From JAISFI01 sp031553775 (GTDB lineage: Bacteria > Bacteroidota > Bacteroidia > Bacteroidales > Azobacteroidaceae): a DNA stretch of 64,000 nucleotides. Positions 42,555-51,652 of the stretch are shown in pieces (position 1 is the first letter of the stretch; each line of letters begins with the position of its first letter). Both the position numbers and the translations under genes were made by a program. The stretch lies in contig JAVBLA010000015.1 of NCBI GenBank assembly GCA_031553775.1, forward strand, positions 1 to 64,000, read 5' to 3'. The notes below the pieces were generated by a model, which saw only the letters and a list, made by a program, of their open reading frames with translations, was not told where the DNA came from and did not search any database.

Positions 42555-43238
42555 ATGGAGATCATCATCCTTGCCGGAGGATTCGGCAGCCGATTGCAAT
42601 CAGTAGTCAGCGATGTGCCGAAATGTATGGCTCCCGTGGACGGGAAGCCTTTTTTACATTATCTGTTCAAATATCTGGTTCCTTTTCAGCCGGAGAAAGT
42701 GATTCTTTCCCTGGGATATAAGCACGAAGTTGTGGAACAGTGGTTGAAAACCATTGAATCACCCTTTGAAATTGTTCAAAAGGTAGAGCAAAGCCCGTTG
42801 GGTACAGGTGGGGCTATCAAATATGCCCTGGCTGAAGTTGATGGAGACTCGGCTGTAGTTATCAACGGGGATACTTATTTTGATGTGGATCTGAACCGGT
42901 TTTTGCATTTTCACCGGATGCAGGGTGTTGAAACGTCACTGGCTCTTAAGCCAATGAGGAATTTTAACAGGTATGGATCTGTTCTGTTTGATAAAGATAC
43001 AAACCGGATTATCCGATTTGAAGAAAAAAAATATTGTTCAGAAGGCTTGATTAACGGAGGTATCTATGCTATCGATAAAAAGGTGTTGGATGATTTTCCT
43101 GAAAAATTTTCCATGGAGAATGATTATTTTTCCAGGCAGGTGAGAAAGGGAGGACTGGCAGGCTTTATCAGCCAGGGTTATTTTATAGATATCGGTATTC
43201 CCGAAGATTACGAAAAAGCACAACAAGTATTTGCCTGA
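42555..43238 (+). CDS. Sugar-phosphate nucleotidyltransferase, HddC-like
   Basis: A 227-residue nucleotidyltransferase with the signature IILAGGFGSRLQSVVSDVPKCMAPVDGKPF and the metal-site NGDTYFDVD. By its length and its coupling to a GmhB-like phosphatase it is probably D-glycero-alpha-D-manno-heptose 1-phosphate guanylyltransferase, which makes GDP-heptose for surface glycans. Its stop overlaps the next start by one base (TGATG). Isomerase (gmhA) and kinase (hddA) genes are not in the window. Mannose- or glucose-1-phosphate specificity cannot be ruled out. Confidence 0.85.
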   Translation: MEIIILAGGFGSRLQSVVSDVPKCMAPVDGKPFLHYLFKYLVPFQPEKVILSLGYKHEVVEQWLKTIESPFEIVQKVEQSPLGTGGAIKYALAEVDGDSAVVINGDTYFDVDLNRFLHFHRMQGVETSLALKPMRNFNRYGSVLFDKDTNRIIRFEEKKYCSEGLINGGIYAIDKKVLDDFPEKFSMENDYFSRQVRKGGLAGFISQGYFIDIGIPEDYEKAQQVFA

Positions 43239-43774
43239 TGGAATTCAATCGTTATAATACATTGTTTTTAGACAGGGATGGGGTGATTAACCGGGAGCTT
43301 CCCGGCGATTATGTTAAAACTATCGATGAATTTATTTTTATCCCCGGAGTTCTGGACGCACTTGCCGAATTAAAGAATCATTTCAAATATATATTGCTCG
43401 TAACGAACCAAAGGGGAGTGGGCCGGGGGATCATGACCTGTCGGAAACTGGATGAGATCCATGACTGGATGATGACCGAAATAGAAAGTCACGGAGGACG
43501 GATCGACCGGATATATGTGTGTACGGATACGGATTCTGTCAGTCCGGGCCGGAAACCGAATACAGGCATGGCTTTGCAGGCTCAGGCTGATTTCCCTGAA
43601 ATCCTTTTTTCTGAGAGCATCATGGTCGGTAATAGTCTTTCGGATATGAAATTTGGTCGGAATGCCGGTATGTGTACGGTTTTGGTCGGCGATAAATACA
43701 GTGAACAGGAAAAAGATGTATCTTTGATCGATTATTCTTTCAAAAATTTATTGTCATTTGCCCGTCAGATATGA
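43238..43774 (+). CDS. HAD-family phosphatase, GmhB-like
   Basis: A 178-residue HAD phosphatase, likely D-glycero-D-manno-heptose 1,7-bisphosphate 7-phosphatase. HAD motif I is FLDRDGVINRE (nucleophile and acid Asp), motif II VTNQRGVGRG, and motif IV MVGNSLSDMKFGRNAG. The usual zinc-binding loop of GmhB (CxH...CxC) is not seen: the region reads CTDTDSVSPGRKPNTG, so zinc is probably absent. Both ends overlap its neighbours by 1 and 4 bases. Confidence 0.87.
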   Translation: MEFNRYNTLFLDRDGVINRELPGDYVKTIDEFIFIPGVLDALAELKNHFKYILLVTNQRGVGRGIMTCRKLDEIHDWMMTEIESHGGRIDRIYVCTDTDSVSPGRKPNTGMALQAQADFPEILFSESIMVGNSLSDMKFGRNAGMCTVLVGDKYSEQEKDVSLIDYSFKNLLSFARQI

Positions 43775-44880
43775 GAATTGCATATTTATCCACATTCTAT
43801 CCCTTCAGGGGAGGCATTGCACAGTTTAACGCCTTATTGCATCAGGCTTTGGAAAAACAGGGACATACGGTAAAAGCATTTACTTTTACCTGTCAGTATC
43901 CGAAGATCCTGTTTCCCGGAAAAACACAATATGTAACAGAAAAAGATCATGCGATTCCTGTTGAAAGTCAGGCGGTGCTGAATACTGTCAATCCGTTTTC
44001 TTATGAATCTACAGCCCGGGAGATACTGGATTGGCAACCGGATGTGCTGATCATGAAATACTGGATGAGCTTTTTTGCACCTTCTCTGGGACATGTTGCG
44101 AAAAAACTTAAAAAAAAAGGTGTGAAAACGGTTTGTATCATCGATAATGCCATTCCGCATGAACCGAAATTTTTCGATAAACCTTTAACCCGTTTGTTTT
44201 TTAAACAATGCACTCATTTTGTGGTAATGAGTGAGGCCGTTAAAAAAGATTTACTGCAGCTTAAACCCGATGCAAACTATATCCATCTGCCACATCCTCT
44301 ATATAATCATTTCGGAGAAAAAAATGATCGGAAAGAAGCCTGTTCTCATTTTGGCCTGGATGTTGCTAAGAAAACACTTTTATTTTTTGGTTTGATCAGG
44401 GATTATAAAGGACTGGACTGGTTGATTCAAACCATGTCGTTATTAGACGATTCTTATCAGTTGTTGATTGCGGGAGAATGTTACGGCAGTTTTGAAAAAT
44501 ACGAAATGCTGATAAATCAATCACCTGCAAAAAATCGTATCAAAGCATTCAACCGTTACATAGACGATGCGGAGGTGCCTTTCTTTTTTTCTGTTGCAGA
44601 CCTTCTGGTTTTACCTTATAAATCGGCCACCCAAAGCGGCGTAATCCCTATTGCTTATCATTTTGGCTTGCCGGTGCTGGCAACGGATGTCGGCGGACTT
44701 CGGGAAACATTGGAACCTGCCGGGACGGGACTGATTTGCGAACCATCTCCGGAAAGTATCGCTCAATCTGTCAACCGGTTCTTTGAGATGGGTAAAGATG
44801 GTTTTGTGCAGGCTATTTCTGAGGAAAAGAAAAAATTATCCTGGGAGGTGTTTGCAGGGCATTTGATGGAGCAGTTCTGA
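43771..44880 (+). CDS. Glycosyltransferase family 4 (GT-B) enzyme
   Basis: A 369-residue GT-B glycosyltransferase. The N-terminal glycine loop is STFYPFRGGIAQFNALLHQAL, the middle linker has HFVVMSEAVKKDLLQL, and the donor-binding domain includes LLFFGLIRDYKGLDWLIQTM and the LVLPYKSATQSGVIPIAYHFGLPVLATDVGGL region with the expected Glu replaced by a Gln-Ser-Gly pattern. It is translationally coupled (ATGA) to the HAD gene, so the sugar donor may be the GDP-heptose made by the two preceding enzymes. The acceptor is unknown. Confidence 0.9.
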   Translation: MRIAYLSTFYPFRGGIAQFNALLHQALEKQGHTVKAFTFTCQYPKILFPGKTQYVTEKDHAIPVESQAVLNTVNPFSYESTAREILDWQPDVLIMKYWMSFFAPSLGHVAKKLKKKGVKTVCIIDNAIPHEPKFFDKPLTRLFFKQCTHFVVMSEAVKKDLLQLKPDANYIHLPHPLYNHFGEKNDRKEACSHFGLDVAKKTLLFFGLIRDYKGLDWLIQTMSLLDDSYQLLIAGECYGSFEKYEMLINQSPAKNRIKAFNRYIDDAEVPFFFSVADLLVLPYKSATQSGVIPIAYHFGLPVLATDVGGLRETLEPAGTGLICEPSPESIAQSVNRFFEMGKDGFVQAISEEKKKLSWEVFAGHLMEQF

Positions 44881-44998
44881 CCTTTTTATCAATCATAATT
44901 TAATGGTCATTATTTTAATGGCTATTACAAAAGTCTGATTGCCCTGCGTTTTGTCGATTTAATAGAGTTGGTTACAGTGAATAATGAAGAAATGCGAA

Positions 44999-45631
44999 TT
45001 AAGCATTATACTCCCAAACCGAAAACACCAACCCCACCAAAGCAAAAATCATAATAACAATTCCCACAATCCGGTTGAGTACCCATAATCCCCTTAAATT
45101 GAAGTTGCTTCGTAACTTTCCTACTAAATAAGTAATGGTGAACCACCAGAGTGTGGCACCTAAAGCGATGCCTAATAATCCCAGTATCAGTGCCAGGGTA
45201 GTTTCTTCGGGGGAGATGAAACTGAATCGGGCAAAAAGCCCCAGAAAAAGAAAAATGATAAAAGGATTGGATAAGGTGAGGAAAAAAGATGTTAAAGTAT
45301 CCTGCGTATAAGTATTGGAAACTTCGTCCGGTTTACGCAGGTTTTTGGAAGGGTTACTTCTGAAAATATAATATCCGAAGGCCATCAGTAAGATACTGCC
45401 TCCGATTTGCAGAACAGATTGATTCTTCTCTATGAAAGAAACCACAAAACCCATACTCATTCCGGTCAGCGTGGCATAAAATAAATCGGAAAAAACAGCT
45501 CCTATTCCGGTATAAAAACCATGCCAACGGCCTTTGTTCAATGTCCGTTGAATACATAGTAAGCCGATGGGACCCATAGGCGCTGAAACTAAGATACCGA
45601 TTAATATACCTTTGAAGACAATCTCAAGCAT
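44999..45631 (-). CDS. LysE/RhtB-family amino-acid exporter
   Basis: A 210-residue inner-membrane protein with about six helices. LysE motifs: LVSAPMGPIGLLCIQRTLNKGRWHGF near the N-terminus and TLSNPFIIFLFLGLF in the middle. The start at 45631 (MLEIVFKGILIGILVSAPMG) is chosen because the upstream ATG at 45649 lies before the promoter box. The substrate is unknown. Confidence 0.9.
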   Translation of the reverse strand: MLEIVFKGILIGILVSAPMGPIGLLCIQRTLNKGRWHGFYTGIGAVFSDLFYATLTGMSMGFVVSFIEKNQSVLQIGGSILLMAFGYYIFRSNPSKNLRKPDEVSNTYTQDTLTSFFLTLSNPFIIFLFLGLFARFSFISPEETTLALILGLLGIALGATLWWFTITYLVGKLRSNFNLRGLWVLNRIVGIVIMIFALVGLVFSVWEYNA

Positions 45632-45635
45632 GGCG

Positions 45636-45643
45636 CAAAGATA
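45636..45643 (-). promoter_or_regulatory. Probable -7 box of the LysE-family gene (TATCTTTG)
   Basis: The box ends 4 bases before the ATG at 45631, so the message would have almost no leader. It is back to back with the purL promoter 16 bases away. Confidence 0.55.
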
Positions 45644-45658
45644 ATACATTTTTTTTAT

Positions 45659-45666
45659 TACCTTTG
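45659..45666 (+). promoter_or_regulatory. Probable -7 box of purL (TACCTTTG)
   Basis: TACCTTTG followed by CGTC, 19 bases before the purL ATG. Confidence 0.65.
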
Positions 45667-45685
45667 CGTCTCAAATTTACATATT

Positions 45686-48600
45686 ATGATTCTTTTCTTT
45701 AGAACCCCTACAAACACAATTATTGCCGTTGAAGCGGAACGTAAACCGTCGGCAGAAGATATCAGAAAGTTAACCTGGTTATTCGGTAATGCGGAGTCCT
45801 TGAAAGACAATAAGTTGGAAGGCTGGCTTGTGGGCCCGCGCAAGGAAATGATCACTCCCTGGAGCACCAATGCGGTAGAAATTACCCAGAATATGGGAAT
45901 TGCAGGTCTTCTGAGGATAGAGGAATTTGCTGTAGTATCCGATAATAAGGCTGCTTATGATCCGATGTTGCAACGGATCTATAATGGCTTGGATCAGGAA
46001 ATTTTCAAGATCCGGAAACAGCCGGATCCGATCATCGCCATCGATGATATTGCCGCATATAATCAGCAGGAAGGTTTGGCCCTCAGTCCCGAGGAAATAG
46101 ATTATCTGAATGAAGTCAGCCGGAAACTGCAACGGAAGCTCACCGATGGTGAAGTATTCGGCTTCTCCCAGGTTAATTCAGAGCACTGCCGCCATAAAAT
46201 ATTCAATGGTATTTTTGTAATAGACGGAAAGGAAAAGGAAAGTACGCTATTCAAACTGATCAGGAAAACATCGGAAACCAATCCGAATAAACTGGTCTCT
46301 GCCTATAAAGATAATGTAGCCTTTAACGAAGGACCTGCTGTCGAGCAATTTGCTCCCCTTTCGGGCGACAAACCCGATTTTTTTGCAGTCAAAGATATAC
46401 AAACTGTTTTGTCGTTGAAGGCGGAAACCCATAATTTCCCGACGACTGTGGAACCGTTCAATGGTGCATCGACAGGTACCGGAGGAGAAATCCGTGACCG
46501 TCTGGGAGGAGGAAAAGCTTCTTTGCCGATGGCTGGTACAGCGGTGTATATGACTTCTTATCCCCGTACGGATGAAGACCGTGACTGGGAATCCGGTATG
46601 GAACCCCGTAAATGGTTATATCAAACTCCGGAACAAATATTGATCAAAGCTTCGAATGGCGCTTCCGATTTCGGAAACAAGTTTGGACAACCTTTGATCT
46701 GCGGTTCTCTTCTTACTTTTGAGCATGAAGAAAACCGGAAAAAGTTCGGTTATGATAAAGTGATCATGCTGGCCGGTGGGGTTGGCTATGCCAAGAAGCA
46801 GGATGCTTTGAAAGGTCATCCGGAAGCAGGAGAAAAGGTCGTTGTTTTAGGTGGTGATAATTACCGGATCGGAATGGGAGGAGGTGCCGTTTCTTCCGTA
46901 GATACGGGAGAATATGCGAGCGGTATCGAACTGAATGCGGTTCAGCGTGCCAATCCTGAAATGCAAAAACGGGTTTCCAATGTGATCCGGACTTTGTCGG
47001 AGTCGGATGATAATCCGATTGTCTCTATCCATGACCATGGTGCGGGAGGTCATTTGAACTGTTTGTCGGAACTGGTGGAAACCACTGGTGGAAAAATCGA
47101 TATGTCGCAATTGCCGGTCGGTGATCCGACTTTATCTGCCAAAGAAATTATCGGTAATGAAAGTCAGGAGCGGATGGGTTTATTGCTTCCTCAAAAAGAT
47201 GTGGACCGTGTGGAAAAGATCGCCGAACGGGAGCGTTCTCCTATGTATGTGGTGGGTGAAACAACCGGTGACATGCAGTTTGTTTTCGAACAAGAAGACG
47301 GACAGCGTCCGCTCGACCTGCAATTGGAAGATTTCTTCGGAAAACCGCCCCGTACGGTAATGACCGATAAAACCATCAAAGAAAAATATACTTCCGTAGA
47401 ATACGATGTGGCTCATTTGCATGAGTACCTGGAAAATGTGTTGCAACTGGAAGCTGTAGCCTGTAAAGACTGGCTGACCAATAAAGTCGACCGTTCCGTA
47501 ACGGGAAAAGTCGCCCGTCAGCAATGCCAGGGCGAAATCCAATTGCCTTTGAGCGATTTGGGTGCTATGGCTTTGGATTATCGAGGGAAAGCAGGAATTG
47601 CCACTTCTATCGGACATGCACCACAGGTGGCATTGGTAGATCCGGCTGCAGGTTCGGTTATGGCCATTGCAGAAGCGTTGACCAATATCGTCTTTGCTCC
47701 GCTAAAAGAAGGACTCAGCAGCGTTTCACTAAGTGCCAATTGGATGTGGCCCTGTAAAAATCCGGGGGAAGATGCCCGTTTGTATAAAGCGGTTGAAGCT
47801 TGTTCCGATTTTGCCTGTAAATTAGGAATCAACATCCCTACCGGAAAAGATTCCCTGTCGATGACACAAAAATACGGAGAAGATAAAGTGTATTCTCCGG
47901 GTACCGTGATTATTTCCGCAGGAGCAGAAGTTTCCGATGTGAAAAAAATAATTTCTCCCGTACTTTCCAAACAAAGTGCAACGTCCCTATACTATGTGGA
48001 TTTTTCTTTTGATAAGATGAAACTGGGAGGGTCTGCTTTTGCTCAATCGCTTAAACGGTTGGGTGATGAAGTCCCTGTGGTTAAGGATGCCGATTATTTC
48101 AAGAGTGCATTCAATGCTGTGCAGGAATTGATCGACCGGAATTTAATCCTGGCTGGCCACGATATTTCAGCCGGAGGTATGATTACTGCTCTGTTGGAAA
48201 TGTGTTTCGGAAATGTAAACGGAGGTTTGGAAATCAACCTGAATAAGATCAAAGAAAAAGACCTGGTAAAAATCCTGTTCAGTGAAAATCCGGGTATCCT
48301 GATCCAGGTGAAAGACAGAAATGCAGTTGAAGACGTATTGTCGGCTGCCGGAGTAGCTTTTGCCCGTATCGGCAAACCGGTAAACGAAAGGCATATTCTG
48401 ATCGGTAAAAACGGAGTGCAATACCACTTCGGTATCGATTATATGAGGGATGTATGGTATTCGTCATCCTATCTGCTCGACAGGAAACAAACTGCCGGAG
48501 ATTGTGCCAAAGAGCGTTTTCTGAATTATAAGCAACAACCTTTGACTTTTAAATTCGGTAAAAAATTCTCCGGAACGCTTTCTCAATATGGTATTCTTGC

Positions 48601-49372
48601 CGGTAGAAAGCAATCTTCCGGTGTAAAAGCTGCTATTATCCGGGAAAAAGGAACGAATGGAGAACGGGAAATGGCTTATGCTCTGTTCCTTGCAGGATTT
48701 GATGTGAAAGATGTGCATATGACGGACCTGGCTTCCGGACGTGAGACACTCGAAGATGTCAGTATGATTGTTTTCTGTGGCGGATTTTCCAATTCAGATG
48801 TGCTGGGTTCCGCTAAAGGCTGGGCCGGTGGGTTCCTGTATAATGAAAAGGCAAAAACAGCCTTGAAAAATTTCTACAAACGGAAAGATACCCTGAGCCT
48901 CGGTATTTGTAATGGTTGCCAGTTAATGGTTGAATTGGACTTGATCAATCCGCGACACAAAGAAAAAACCAGGATGCTGCATAACGATTCGCATAAATTC
49001 GAATCGGAGTTTGTTACGGTAGATATTCCCAAGAATAAGTCTGTGATGTTCGGTTCTTTGTCTTCTTCCAAGTTGGGAATCTGGGTCGCACATGGAGAGG
49101 GAAAATTCCATCTTCCATATGAAGAGAACGAATATAATATTATAGCGAAATATCAATATGATACTTATCCTGGTAATCCGAATGGTTCTGCTTATTCGGT
49201 AGCCGGTATTGCCTCTAAAGATGGTCGCCATTTAGCGATGATGCCTCACCTGGAACGGGCAATATTCCCCTGGCAATGGGCTTATTATCCGGAGAAACGG
49301 AAATTTTCGGATGAGGTTTCTCCCTGGATCGAGGCTTTTGTCAATGCCCGGGAATGGATTGAGAGACAATAA
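45686..49372 (+). CDS. purL: Phosphoribosylformylglycinamidine synthase, single-chain form
   Basis: Fourth step of purine synthesis: FGAR plus glutamine and ATP to FGAM. At 1228 residues it is the large PurL form, joining the synthetase and glutaminase. N-terminal PurS-like region (about 1-150), two AIRS-like halves (VNSEHCRHKIFNG, LKAETHNFPTTVEPFNGASTGTGGEIRD; later GHDISAGGMITALLEMC), then a class I glutaminase with Cys in LGICNGCQLM and His-Glu in MMPHLERAIFPWQW. The gene is monocistronic with its own promoter; no purine riboswitch is visible in the short leader. Confidence 0.98.
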   Translation: MILFFRTPTNTIIAVEAERKPSAEDIRKLTWLFGNAESLKDNKLEGWLVGPRKEMITPWSTNAVEITQNMGIAGLLRIEEFAVVSDNKAAYDPMLQRIYNGLDQEIFKIRKQPDPIIAIDDIAAYNQQEGLALSPEEIDYLNEVSRKLQRKLTDGEVFGFSQVNSEHCRHKIFNGIFVIDGKEKESTLFKLIRKTSETNPNKLVSAYKDNVAFNEGPAVEQFAPLSGDKPDFFAVKDIQTVLSLKAETHNFPTTVEPFNGASTGTGGEIRDRLGGGKASLPMAGTAVYMTSYPRTDEDRDWESGMEPRKWLYQTPEQILIKASNGASDFGNKFGQPLICGSLLTFEHEENRKKFGYDKVIMLAGGVGYAKKQDALKGHPEAGEKVVVLGGDNYRIGMGGGAVSSVDTGEYASGIELNAVQRANPEMQKRVSNVIRTLSESDDNPIVSIHDHGAGGHLNCLSELVETTGGKIDMSQLPVGDPTLSAKEIIGNESQERMGLLLPQKDVDRVEKIAERERSPMYVVGETTGDMQFVFEQEDGQRPLDLQLEDFFGKPPRTVMTDKTIKEKYTSVEYDVAHLHEYLENVLQLEAVACKDWLTNKVDRSVTGKVARQQCQGEIQLPLSDLGAMALDYRGKAGIATSIGHAPQVALVDPAAGSVMAIAEALTNIVFAPLKEGLSSVSLSANWMWPCKNPGEDARLYKAVEACSDFACKLGINIPTGKDSLSMTQKYGEDKVYSPGTVIISAGAEVSDVKKIISPVLSKQSATSLYYVDFSFDKMKLGGSAFAQSLKRLGDEVPVVKDADYFKSAFNAVQELIDRNLILAGHDISAGGMITALLEMCFGNVNGGLEINLNKIKEKDLVKILFSENPGILIQVKDRNAVEDVLSAAGVAFARIGKPVNERHILIGKNGVQYHFGIDYMRDVWYSSSYLLDRKQTAGDCAKERFLNYKQQPLTFKFGKKFSGTLSQYGILAGRKQSSGVKAAIIREKGTNGEREMAYALFLAGFDVKDVHMTDLASGRETLEDVSMIVFCGGFSNSDVLGSAKGWAGGFLYNEKAKTALKNFYKRKDTLSLGICNGCQLMVELDLINPRHKEKTRMLHNDSHKFESEFVTVDIPKNKSVMFGSLSSSKLGIWVAHGEGKFHLPYEENEYNIIAKYQYDTYPGNPNGSAYSVAGIASKDGRHLAMMPHLERAIFPWQWAYYPEKRKFSDEVSPWIEAFVNAREWIERQ

Positions 49373-49389
49373 AAAAAGAGTGGGTCAAC

Positions 49390-49491
49390 TTGAGGTTACA
49401 ATTTGTGATCTCAAGTTGGGGAGGATCTCGTTATCAGCCATTTGCATTTACCGAACAAGGCGTAGCTCAACTTTCCAGTGTGGTCGATTAG
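49390..49491 (+). pseudogene. ORF6N-domain protein fragment
   Basis: Between purL and the convergent DUF58 gene an open frame of 34 codons reads ISSWGGSRYQPFAFTEQGVA followed by QLSSVVD and a TAG stop. This is the core of the ORF6N (phage anti-repressor type) domain, in which xxWGGxRYxPFAFTEQGVAMLSSVL is the usual pattern. Both ends are missing: upstream lies the purL 3' end and downstream a stop in place of the usual R-S. It is a relic of a phage- or mobile-element-borne gene. Confidence 0.75.
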
Positions 49492-50801
49492 AACATGTTC
49501 CTTGCTTTCAGTTCTAAGTATTTATTGATAACATCTGTAGTCAGGCTTTCCGGAGTTGCCAGGATCGATATAATATTGTTTTGCCGGAGTTTTTTGATAA
49601 TCAACCTTTTGTCGCTGTTTAATTTTTCTGCAATTACTTTTTCGTAAGTCTCTGATTTTTTAGCAGGTTCTTTTTCTATCAGGGATTTCAGTTCTGTGTT
49701 TTCAAAAAAGATCACTACCACAGTATGATGCTTGGCCATCATGCGCAGGTATACCAATTGCCGCTGCATGGCTTTGACTGTATCGAAATTACTGTAAACC
49801 AGCAATAGACTGCGTTGGGTGATTTTCTTTTTTACACAGGTGTACAATGCGCTGAAATCAGCTTCGGCAAATGTGGTTTTTTGTTTGTAGAGAGAATCCA
49901 GTATCAAATGCATTTGGTCGCCGTGCCGGGAAGCAGGCACCAGGGTATCGTAGCTTTTTTCGAATGTCAATAATCCGGTTTTATCCCCTTTGATCATAGA
50001 AATATACGACATGGCCAGTGATGCGTTGATAGAATAATCCAGTAAAGTCATCCCTTCCGATGCCGACTGCATAGTACGTCCTTTGTCTATCAGGTTATAG
50101 ACATTTTGGGCTCTTTCATCCTGGAAAACATTGACCATTACCTGGTTCCGGCGGGCAGTGGCTTTCCAGTTGATCGTCCGGTAATCATCTCCTTTAACAT
50201 ATTCTTTGATATGTTCCAATTCTAATTGTTGCCCGATTTTGCGAATGCGCTTCATCCCCATATCGGTAAGTTTGTTGGAGATTGCCATTAATTCGTATTG
50301 TCTTAGTCGAAGGTAGGAGGGGTATACTTTTACTGACTGAGATTTTCCTGTTTTGAACCTGCGGCTCAGTAAACCGATGCGTGTGGATGCAAAGATATTG
50401 ACAAGTCCGAATTTGTATTCTCCTCTTTTGACCGGTCTCAGATTGTATGTCAGTTGCTTGTTTTCTTCCGGTTTCAGTCTCAGTTGAAAGAGCATATTCC
50501 TGTACTGGAATACATCCGGCATTTCGTCGCGGATTTCTATGTCCAGGGCAATGGGATAGGAACTGCTGATATGGATGTGAACTTCATTTTCATCACCATT
50601 GGAAAAACGGTCGGAGCAAGTACGAACGGCCGAGATCCGGTTTCCTTTGGCAAAGAGCAGTATCCCGTCATAAATAGTTATAAGTACAAGTCCGGCAAGT
50701 AAAAACTGGGCAATGGTGAATATCAATGCGCTTTTGAATCCGGCGATGAAACAAAAAACGATCAGGATAACAGCAATATACAGTCGTTTGTTGATATACA
50801 T
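49488..50801 (-). CDS. DUF58-domain protein
   Basis: A 437-residue membrane-associated protein with two helices at the N-terminus (residues about 6-45, IAVILIVFCFIAGFKSALIF). The DUF58 core (about 190-290) contains EYVKGDDYRTINWKATARRNQVMVNVFQDERAQ, the signature of the family, followed by a VWA-like fold region. DUF58 proteins normally work with MoxR ATPases and VWA-domain proteins, in envelope or enzyme maturation; no MoxR gene is seen here. It is preceded by its own promoter box. Confidence 0.92.
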   Translation of the reverse strand: MYINKRLYIAVILIVFCFIAGFKSALIFTIAQFLLAGLVLITIYDGILLFAKGNRISAVRTCSDRFSNGDENEVHIHISSSYPIALDIEIRDEMPDVFQYRNMLFQLRLKPEENKQLTYNLRPVKRGEYKFGLVNIFASTRIGLLSRRFKTGKSQSVKVYPSYLRLRQYELMAISNKLTDMGMKRIRKIGQQLELEHIKEYVKGDDYRTINWKATARRNQVMVNVFQDERAQNVYNLIDKGRTMQSASEGMTLLDYSINASLAMSYISMIKGDKTGLLTFEKSYDTLVPASRHGDQMHLILDSLYKQKTTFAEADFSALYTCVKKKITQRSLLLVYSNFDTVKAMQRQLVYLRMMAKHHTVVVIFFENTELKSLIEKEPAKKSETYEKVIAEKLNSDKRLIIKKLRQNNIISILATPESLTTDVINKYLELKARNMF

Positions 50802-50829
50802 AGTCTCAATTGGAGGTTGAAAGAAAATA

Positions 50830-50837
50830 CAAAAGTA
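50830..50837 (-). promoter_or_regulatory. Probable -7 box of the DUF58 gene (TACTTTTG)
   Basis: TACTTTTG on the minus strand, 29 bases upstream of the DUF58 ATG and just past the ribosomal-protein operon terminator. Confidence 0.6.
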
Positions 50838-50852
50838 CGGTATTTTTTAAAT

Positions 50853-50884
50853 AAAAAAAAGCCAATCCGGGAAGATTGGCTTTT
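50853..50884 (-). terminator. Terminator of the rpsF-rpsR-rplI operon
   Basis: AAGCCAATC and GATTGGCTT form a 9-bp stem with a five-base loop, flanked by T-runs on both strands (eight on the minus strand). It follows the rplI stop by about 25 bases. Confidence 0.85.
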
Positions 50885-50909
50885 CAATAGGGTTTGATTG
50901 TATAAAATC

Positions 50910-51353
50910 TTATTCAGAGATTACTTCAAATGGGATTTCAACAGAAACTTCCTTGTGTAATTTCAGGATAGCTTTGTAAGAACCTACCTCTTTAACAGCG
51001 TCTTTGATGTAGATTTTCTTTCTGTCGATTTCGAATCCTTTCTTTTCCAGTGCATCGGCAATCTGGATATTGTTTACCGATCCGAATACAGTTCCGGTAG
51101 AACTTGTTTTGGCACCGATTGTCAGTTCAATACCCTGCATTTTAGCAGCCAGTTCCTGAGCATCCTGTCTGATTTTTTCCAATTTATGCGACCGTTGGCG
51201 TATGTTTTCAGCCAACACTTTTTTTGCAGATTCGGAAGCGATTATCGCTTTTTTTTCCGGAATCAGGTAATTTCTTCCGTATCCGTCTTTTACCGTTACT
51301 ATATCGTCTTTGTAACCTAAGTTGGCAACATCCTCTTTCAATATCACTTGCAT
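50910..51353 (-). CDS. rplI: 50S ribosomal protein L9
   Basis: A 147-residue ribosomal protein. The N-terminal domain has the L9 signature MQVILKEDVANLGYKDDIVTVKDGYGRNYLIP, followed by the long connecting helix (about 40-75) and a C-terminal domain with GTVFGSVNNIQIADAL and VKEVGSYKAILKLH. It is the last gene of the rpsF-rpsR-rplI operon, with 23 bases between it and rpsR. Confidence 0.98.
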   Translation of the reverse strand: MQVILKEDVANLGYKDDIVTVKDGYGRNYLIPEKKAIIASESAKKVLAENIRQRSHKLEKIRQDAQELAAKMQGIELTIGAKTSSTGTVFGSVNNIQIADALEKKGFEIDRKKIYIKDAVKEVGSYKAILKLHKEVSVEIPFEVISE

Positions 51354-51376
51354 AATTCTGTTCCTCCTTTTTTTAA

Positions 51377-51649
51377 TTATTTCATCAAATCGGTTACATA
51401 GGGAAGCAATGCCAGATGGCGTGCTCTTTTTACGGCCTGAGCCACACGGTGTTGGAATTTCAGAGAAGTTCCGGTAATACGGCGCGGTAATATTTTACCT
51501 TGTTCGTTCAGGAATTTTTTCAGGAATTCGGGATCTTTATAATCGATATACTTAATACCGCTTTTTTTGAAACGGCAATATTTTTTCTTTTTGGTGTCGA
51601 CCGATACAGGGGTCAGGTAACGAATTTCAGGATTGTTATTTGCTGCCAT
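51377..51649 (-). CDS. rpsR: 30S ribosomal protein S18
   Basis: A 90-residue S18 protein: KYCRFKKSGIKYIDYKDPEFLKKFLNEQGKILPRRITGTS and the KFQHRVAQAVKRARHLALLPYV segment are characteristic. The four base gap to rpsF and the same strand show one operon. As usual in Bacteroidota no ssb or priB gene lies between S6 and S18. Confidence 0.98.
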   Translation of the reverse strand: MAANNNPEIRYLTPVSVDTKKKKYCRFKKSGIKYIDYKDPEFLKKFLNEQGKILPRRITGTSLKFQHRVAQAVKRARHLALLPYVTDLMK

Positions 51650-51652
51650 GAT

